Source of the DNA: Loripinus fragilis
Taxonomy: Eukaryota; Mollusca; Bivalvia; Lucinida; Lucinidae
Direction: 5' to 3'
NCBI GenBank assembly: GCA_964019695.1
Contig: OZ026515.1
Coordinates: forward strand, 134,598,549-134,662,548
DNA length: 64,000 nt
Shown: positions 51,701 through 60,700 of the stretch, in pieces
How positions within the stretch are numbered: the first letter of the stretch is position 1
Layout: each line of letters begins with the position of its first letter
The notes under the pieces: generated by a model
The model's input: only the letters and a program-made list of their open reading frames with translations
Database searches by the model: none
Told to the model about the DNA's origin: nothing
Translations under genes and position numbers: made by a program

Positions 51701-54700
51701 TAAAATTTCCTGGCAGCTGGAAGTCAATTTTTTTTATATGTAAGTCCGATATCATAGGGCATGTCCATGACATAGCTTTGGAATCACCTTGTTTCCTTTC
51801 AAGTGAACAATTATCATTTTTTTGAAATTTTGCTTTGAAAACCAGGCTTAAAATAGCTTTACTTACAATATACTACAACACATTTTATTCGACTTAAGAG
51901 GTAATTTTAAGGAATTCAGAAGAAACTTATTATGTTCTGCATCCCTAATGATTACCCTTTCAAACAATACAAAAGGTTTGGCTTTGCTTCATCAAGTAGA
52001 AGAAATATATGGGATAGTTTACACAAGTGATTCTTTATTGGAGACGGTTCTCTATTGGGGAATAAACTGTACCTACGTGTACACAAACACGCATGTGCAT
52101 ACAACTTGGCGCTGCAAGTATAGGGTTTTTAGCTATTAAATTTGATTTTCGAAAGAAAAAATGCAACTAATCGTGTTTAGATGCATGTCTTGAAAGCTCA
52201 TTTAGCCCTGTAAAATGCTCTTAAACCATTTCCACCACAGGGCTTCCCCCTGGCCCCATATAGGGGGAGTATCCCCAGACCCCTTCAAGAGTGCATTCTC
52301 TATAAAATGCCTCAGGAATGCACCTGATAATACTGACAAATAAAATACAGTAAAACCTGTCTAAATGGCCACTCTCAAAGAGACCACAAATTGGTTTTCA
52401 AGACCAATTATAGCTTAATGCAGGTCAAGTGGGTCATACTGCAACACTTTTGAACTTCATAGGGCTACTCCTTGTCATTAATGTCTTTATTTTGGCTATT
52501 TTTGAGTGGCCATTTTACACAGGTTTTACTGTATGTTGTGGGTACTCAAAAGAAGACTTGTCGCTATGTGACAGTTCTTTTCAGCAACCAAATAGACGGA
52601 TGGGTGAGAATGGGTTTGCTCCCCCCCCCTAGGGAATTTTGCAGACATATCCTATCTTGTAGAGAATTGAAAGCCGAGTCTTTTAAGAGATGTTTGCACT
52701 ATGTGCTCCGGGGCGTTAGTCTGTAAGAGCCTGTAACATACTTTACTTAATCAAACTAAGAAAAAGTAAATTGAAAGTTTGGGCTACAAATTAAAGACAT
52801 TAAAATATTTATTTTTAAAAATCATTCATATAGTCTGCATACTGGATATCTTAACTACATATGACAGCCATTTTAACAAAATTGTGGCTTCCTAAGGTGT
52901 CATATGCGTTACATAAATCAGATAACCCATTAAAATTTGCAAGTGTGGCAAACATCATTTACATTTACAATCTCTCTGTGTATTTTGCAAAATGTTTTTA
53001 ACCATGTCTGACTAGCTTATGCAATTGGCTAACAGAAAAATTAAAGTTTATTTCCCTAGCTTGAATATTTTTTCTGGAATAAGCAATTAAACAACCCTAC
53101 CCCTACCCAGTTTTAAGGTGAAATGTTTGGTATTAAAACTAAAGTAAAAATATTTAAAAAATATTTGCAGTTGATGAATGTGTTTCACTGTTTGGGATTT
53201 ATTTGCTTATATGAAAAGACTCGTAAATCTGCAAGTTTGTTGCAAAATTTTTAATATCAGAGGCTGTAACATATGTTACCTGATGTAATAAATGGGCAAG
53301 CTCATTGTCTTTACGTAAGATATGCCTAAAAATGTTTAATCTCCTCGAGGGAATTGTGCAGACATATTCCTTCTTATAGTGCAACTCAAGCTGCATCCAA
53401 TAAGGGATGTTTGAACTCTCTATGTTGGGGCGTTAGTCTGAAACAGCGTGTTACATGCGTTACTATATCAAATAAAGGAAATGTAGTTTGAAAGTTTGAG
53501 CTAAAATTGTGAAAAAGCTTGCAGCTATTGGATATCTTACATTGTTTACTGATTTTAAACTGGCTCCTATGATAAAGACTTATAGATCTGCTAGTTGTCA
53601 TCAAGATTTAAAGATCAGAGAGTGTTACATATGTTAGGGTGATAAGTAAAACCATCAAACAGTATTTTGACATCAAACTGAGTAAGGGCCTGCTCCATCC
53701 TAATCCCCTTTGGAATTCTGCAGACAAATTACATCTTATGTAACCATTCAATGTGCATTTAATAAAAAATGTTTGCACTCTGTAAGTCAGGGCGTTAGCC
53801 TGTAACAGCTTGTTACATATGTTACTATATCAATTTGAGAATAAGAAATTTGAATGTTTGAGCTACTAAAAGAAGACATTAAAATTATCTAATAAATTGA
53901 CATTCTTATAGTCTTTATACTGGATGTCTTTACTACATATGGAAGCTGTTTAACATTACTACGGCTAACTGTGGTGTTATGTGCGTTACATGAACCTAAT
54001 TATAATTTAAAAGCTATAATTGTGGCTATCGTCATTTAGTTAAACAAGATTCTATGACTTGGTTTCAAACTGTTTTATTAGATTTTACAAACATATACTA
54101 AATTGAGAATAGGAAAAACCAAGTTGGCTTTTCTATCTTAAATATATTGTCTTATAGGAGCTAATACACAGCCCTACTCCCAGTTTTACAGAGAAGCGAA
54201 TTTTGTTATAACCCTTTAAGAAAAACACATTAAGGCGATTACAGCATGTCTATATTTTTCATTTTCTTAGTCTGTCTTGCTCATATATCTGCAAGATGTC
54301 ATTAAGTTTAAGATCAGAACACTTAATGTGTACTTATAAGTCTTTGGTGCCAAAACACTAGAAGTTATATTCATTTCTGATTATCAAGCCCATGGACTGT
54401 TTTTACAGATGTAATCAATGACCTTTTGGACACATTTCCTAATACTGTGCATATAATGCTAAATATAGAGCCACAAATAGAAAAGATAGTTTTACATTTT
54501 TACAAGAAAATACAATAAATGAAATGGTCCAAACTATTTCTCATCGATTTAACACTCATGTTAAACGTTTGTCGTTGTCTGCTTCTGTGGTAATCATTAT
54601 TATCACACGCCTCCTTGCAACTAGTAGAATCATCACACAATATTTCAATCATTTACTGTTATTCAATTTTACCACCAGTCCACTCAAAATTGATGAGCCA

Positions 54701-57700
54701 TTATCAACTTTCCAATTTTGCCATTTATGGCTTGGAACATTCGGAAACTGATATGAATTCCTAATAGTTGGCTCTTTGAGTGTGTGTTTCAAGTGATACT
54801 CTGCAAGTAGGAGAAAGACTAAAGCTTTACAAGAAGGAAAACTATGCCATTAAGAGCAATGAGTACCTGGACTGATGTACCTTGATATTTCTGTGATAAA
54901 GAATCATATCTTAGCTGGTTAACTTTAATAAATGTAGCCTTTCCATACATGCAACCCACATATTTTCATCTAATAATGTCTCTGCACTTACTATCTTTCC
55001 CCAAGCATTCAAAAACTTATTTGAAGTCTTAGTACTTCTGAAGTGCTGAAACCGTAAAGCAATGAAATGCAGGATGAACAGAGCGCAAATAGACCCTTTC
55101 AATTCAATGTTTCACTAAGTTTCTAAGATAAGAGCGCTTATTAAAGGATGTAACATATATAACTTGTCATAATAAATTAGCAAGGGCATTGTCGTGACAT
55201 CCTTTTTGATCACACAGTCAGAGGCAAGTGTTTTCAATTTCTATGTTTTCAATGGATCATGAAATGAGGCACCTTATCAACTTGTTTACTCTGTATAAAT
55301 CTTCCATAGAGCATAATATAGAACTACTGGTTATCCCATTCTATCTATAGTCCACTTTCCTTCTTTTGAATGCAACAGCTAATGATATGGCTGCAAAAAC
55401 TGAGAAATCATAGGTTTTACATTATTTTAAGACATGCTTCAATGTACTGACATCAAAAACAACATACTGCAAACATAATTGATGGCAATGTCCAACTTCA
55501 TATTCTTTCTCTTATACCAGATAACTTTCAAGGTGTAACAGAAATTGTTTCAGACGTTCTGCCAAAACCATCAAGAGTCAACATTGTAACTAAAGAAAAC
55601 TTATAAAGTTCTTTGGGCGCAGCAAAATACTATTGATCTAAGACCAGAGGACTTAAGCACCAAAAGACTAGATAGGTTCCATGGCAAATTATGCAAAAAA
55701 GCAGCCTATCAAATTTCTGTTTGACCAATGTCAGAAATCTTAAAGTATTCTTAGAGGTACACGGTAGAGACATATATTTTGCAAAATCAGAGCAAAGTTA
55801 TCATTTGACTGGCACGTATGCAGATGCAGCTGCAGTTAGATTGCTCTTGCCACTTCACAGGAAGAGATATATACCAGAGTCATACTCCATTGTATGCATA
55901 TATGTGAAATGGCATTAAACCCATATTTAATCAGGTGTTTGATCCCATGATTCTGACATGCTGCTTCTGCTTTTGAAGAATGCTAAGGATTCAAATTTGG
56001 CTGAGTCAAGTTGTTTGACGCTGGCACTGGCCACACATACAAAGAAAATTAAGTCTTTTGATGGCAAAAGAGGAGGATCACACGAAATGCTTATAAGTGA
56101 TGTTTGTCACAATTACCAATTTTAAAAAGTAATCTTAATTAATGTAACACATATAACACCATAGGAAGCTGTATATTTGTTAAAAAATCTTTTCTTATGT
56201 ATCAAAGGTATTCAGCATGCAAACTACATGAATAATTCAATAAATAGATAGTTTTTTGTCTTCTTTCTGTTTCTCAGACTTTCAATTAATTTATTCTTAA
56301 ATTGATATGGTAACATGCGTATCATACCATTGCAGGCTAAACCCCTAGTTAAAAGAGTGCAAACATCTCTTATTTGATGCAGCTTGAATTGTTCTTTAAG
56401 GTAGGATATGTCTGCACAAAGGGGTGGAGAGGAACAGGATTGTACTCAGTTTGCAGTCCTAATACAATGCCATGATTCTACTGGTTGTGATGAAATGGGT
56501 GATTATTTTGCCATAGAAGCAGACACAATGATACACATTGTGAGGGTGACTTGAATAAAGATTGTTTTTGAATAATTTTATTTAATAGGAATATTTATTA
56601 AATTGCGTCATTTAAATGAGGACTATTATTTTCTATCCATATATCTATATATTTTAATATTATAGGCATAAGGTTTTTGTTTTATTGCTTTACGTCCCAA
56701 GTCAACAGCTATGGTCATTGCGGGACGGTCAGTTCACCTAACCACACTTTTTTCTGGGCAGGCTTGAACAAGCGGTTAACCAGTAATTTGTGCACATACT
56801 TTCGCTTGTAGCTGACAACAACCCTTCTTGAATGAATCAGCGGAAGGGAGGAGAATGACCGTAGAAATTATTTCATGATCAATCTCCACGAAAGTATGGG
56901 ACCGGGCCGGGATCGAACTTGCGACCCCTGGATCTGCAGTCAGACACACATCTGTAGCCAGACACGTTACCGACATAAGGAAATATGTGATTAAAAAGGT
57001 TATATATAACATAGGTAACACAATTCCATGGGCTTGTTATCAGCAATGACTGTAATTACTAAGACAAAGGCACCAGAGGCTAGAGATTAATAGGAAAACA
57101 TGTGAAAAACAGTATTTTTCTGAAATGTCATCTCTTACTTCCAAGAAAATTTCCTAGCTCATTCATTATGCCATGTAACATATGTTACATACTTCAATAA
57201 GTGCTCTGATCCTGATGTCAAACCTGCAAATGTATGATTCTTTATTGCATTAGCAAGACAGTGCCAAAAATGTAAGATATCCAGGAGCGTCAAATATTTT
57301 CATATATTTTTCTTCAATAATAGATACCAAAATTGGATACTTAAAAATGGGGGTAGGGTTGTTTAATAGCTCATATAAAACAATGTATTTGAGATAGAAA
57401 AGCAAACTTTGTTTTTTCTGTTAGTCAAATGAGTTTTTCAGTAAACTAAGATTAAAAACACTTGTAAAAATGCACAATTTGTCTGTTAAATGAATGATGT
57501 TAGTCATGATTTTAACTTTCAAAGGGAAATTTAATCTATGTAACGCATATAACACCATTGAAGGCTGTAATTTTGTTTAAAATGCTGCTTTTATGTAGCT
57601 TAGGCATCCAGCTTGCAAACTACATAAGAAATTTGAATAATTAGATGTTTTAATGTCTTCTATCTGTAGCTCAAACTTTCATTTTGATTTTTTCCTTAGC

Positions 57701-60700
57701 TTGTTACAGTAACATATGTAACAGGCTGTCAGAGACTAACGCCTCGGAGCACAGAGTGCAATCATCTCTTAAAAGATGCGGCTTGAAATTTTCTTCAAGA
57801 TAGGATATGTCTGCGAAATTCCCTAGGGGGGGGGGGGGGGGGAGCAGGACCTTTTTTAGCTCGAAGTCTAAAAAGACATGTTCGAATTGATGAATAATAA
57901 AAAAAAATCACAGTTTACACAAAAAATATTTGCTTATCTTGATGTATGAGTGAGTAAGGTTGGTACCCTAACTTCTATGGACTGCAATAGTAGGGTCATG
58001 AGTTCTTACCCCCAGGCTGGTCCAAAGGTTATAAAACTTTTTTCATGGTCAACTCAACCGAGCATGAAATTTATCCTGCTCATGAATGTTAAAATGCCAA
58101 CAATTGTAAGAGTTTGATCATTTTTAGCATTATAAACAAACTACCAGATGGATTTTTACCAAACTTGGCAGGAACGATCCTTATATAGCCCTCTTTACTA
58201 ATTGTTCAAATGGGTCCGGTCTGTTTCATATCTAGGTCACAGAGGCTAAAAATAGATTTTTGAGATAAAAAAAACTTTAAAAATCTTCTTTGAGAGCCTT
58301 TATATTTGGTATTCAGCATCACCTAGTGGATCTCCACCAAGTGTTTTCAAATCATGCCCCTGGGGGCAAAATGGCCCAGTTGCAGGGGTCACATAGATAA
58401 ATCAACTTTTTCAGAATATTGTCATGTTGCCTATCAAATTACAGGTAATGAAGCATACAATAACGATAGCAAATATTTTCCCTTAGGCACACCCTTGACC
58501 CCTGGTTTGGGTTCAAAAGGACAAATTATTTTTTTTTCTGAAAGTAGTAGTTTAGATTACCGTGCAAGCCAATATTCTGCCCTTTTACACACCCTCGCTC
58601 AAACCATGGGTCTGGTCAAAAGGTCAAAACAATTTATTTTTCTGAAGAAGGTCATGCTGCATATCAAATTAAAAGGAAAGAAGTGTAGAATATTATGCAT
58701 GTAAAATGTTTGTTCTTATGCTCACCCCTGACCTTTGGGTTAGATAGAAAGGTCAGACATTGAAACTGTACAGATAAGATTATTTTGATAAAACTTAGTG
58801 ACTAGTAGGTAGGCTTTGGTTATGATCTGAGTGATACCCAGGATGGACTTGTTGGTTGGGCCAATTCATCTGACAATTCATTAATGTAATAGTTTCCAAT
58901 AACAATCTATTTAATGGATGTGTTGAACTTGATTTCTTTCGTCCCCAAAATGTTAGCTATTTCGCCATTATTCGGTTACCTCAAACCACTGTTGACTTGA
59001 CACATTTATCCCAGTCCCTGGGAGTTAGAGGTATTGAGAGTGACTGTACCAATATCTAGCAAACACATGGCTGAAGCAAGCATATTTTGTATTGTTTTTT
59101 CACAGAAAAGCTTAATTGGCTGGCTTAATGCTTAACCCTTTACTCCATAATAATGCCTTTGAAATATCATTTATTTGAAAATATTATGGAAAATGGAGCA
59201 TTTTCACTTTTTATACCCCGCCACTAAAGTGTGGCGAGGTATTATGTTATACCCTTCGGTGTCTGTCCGTCTGTCCGTCCGTCCGTCCGTCCGTCCGTCC
59301 GTCCGCACCATTTCCGATCGATAACTTGAGTATTTATTCACGGAATTTTTTCAAATTTTGCATACATATTGTTATCGGCGATGAGTGGTATGGGATTGTT
59401 AATGGGCAAAATCCGTCCATTTTTAACGGAGTTACTGCCCTTTTTCATATTGGAAAAATGGTTTCTGGCCTGTTATTCCTTTACTATTCATGATATCTGA
59501 ATGAAACTTCACAGATATGTTGCACATCAAAGGTTACATATTCTGACTAAGGACCGTCACTCTGACCTTCCCAGTTTGTGAGTTATCCGCCCTTGATAGG
59601 TCTGAAAAAAGGTTTTTGACCTATTGTTCCTTTACTATGTGGAATATCTGAATATAACTTCACAGATATGTTTCACATCAAAGGTAACATATTGTGACTA
59701 AGAACCGTCACTCTTACCTTTCCCGTTTGTGAGTTATCCGCCCTTGATTGAATTAAAAAATGTTTTTTACCCGTAGTTCCTTTACTATGTGGAATATTTA
59801 AATGAAACTTTACAGATATGTTTCACATCAAAGGTTACATACTGTGACAAAGAACCATCACTCTTACCTTTCCAGTTCATGAGTTATCTGCCCTTGATTG
59901 ATCTGAAAAATGGTTTTTGACCTGTAGTTCATTTACTATATGGAATATCTGAATGAAACTTCACAGATATGTTGATCATCAAAGGTTACATATTGTGACT
60001 AAGGATCTTCACTCTTACCTTTCCAGTTCATGAGTTATCTACCCTTGATTGATCTGAAAAATGGTTTTTGACCTGTAGTTCATTTACTATATAGAATATC
60101 TGAATGAAACTTCACAGATATGTTGAACATCAAAGGTTACATGTTTTTAGTAAGGACCGTCACCCTTACCTTTCCAGTTCATGAGTTATCCGCCCTTGAT
60201 TGATCTGAAAAATGGTTTTTGACCTGTAGTTCATTTACTATATGGAGTATCTGAATGAAACTTCACAGATATGTTGACCATCAAAGGTTACATATTGTGA
60301 CTAAGGACGTCATATCACTGTCTATCTCAGTTCTGTTGCTATTTAGGCATTATATATCTCACAAAATAACTTTTGGTGCCCCCAGGAGTGGCGGGGTATT
60401 ACGCAGTGCATGCGGTGCTTTTATTCCATAGTATTTTCAAATGGATTCAAAACTTTACTTAAATTTTTCTTGAATTCTTTCATTGCTCTCTAAAAATAGA
60501 AAATGATGTCATGATCTAGAAATAGCCTATAGAATTTTAAGAAAATTTATTGGCAACTGATCTAGAGACAAACAAGTCAGTCACACTGAAGTTTTTCCAA
60601 TTTTACCAGTCTCTGCCCCTAAATTGAAAACAGGTGAAAGATTCCTTGTTTTATTTCATATGTGCCATATTTTTTGTTTGCAGAGACTCATTGAATTTAT

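Noticed and set aside
58354..58704. 116-codon ORF
   Set aside because: It follows a degenerate 125-130 bp tandem repeat with no domain.
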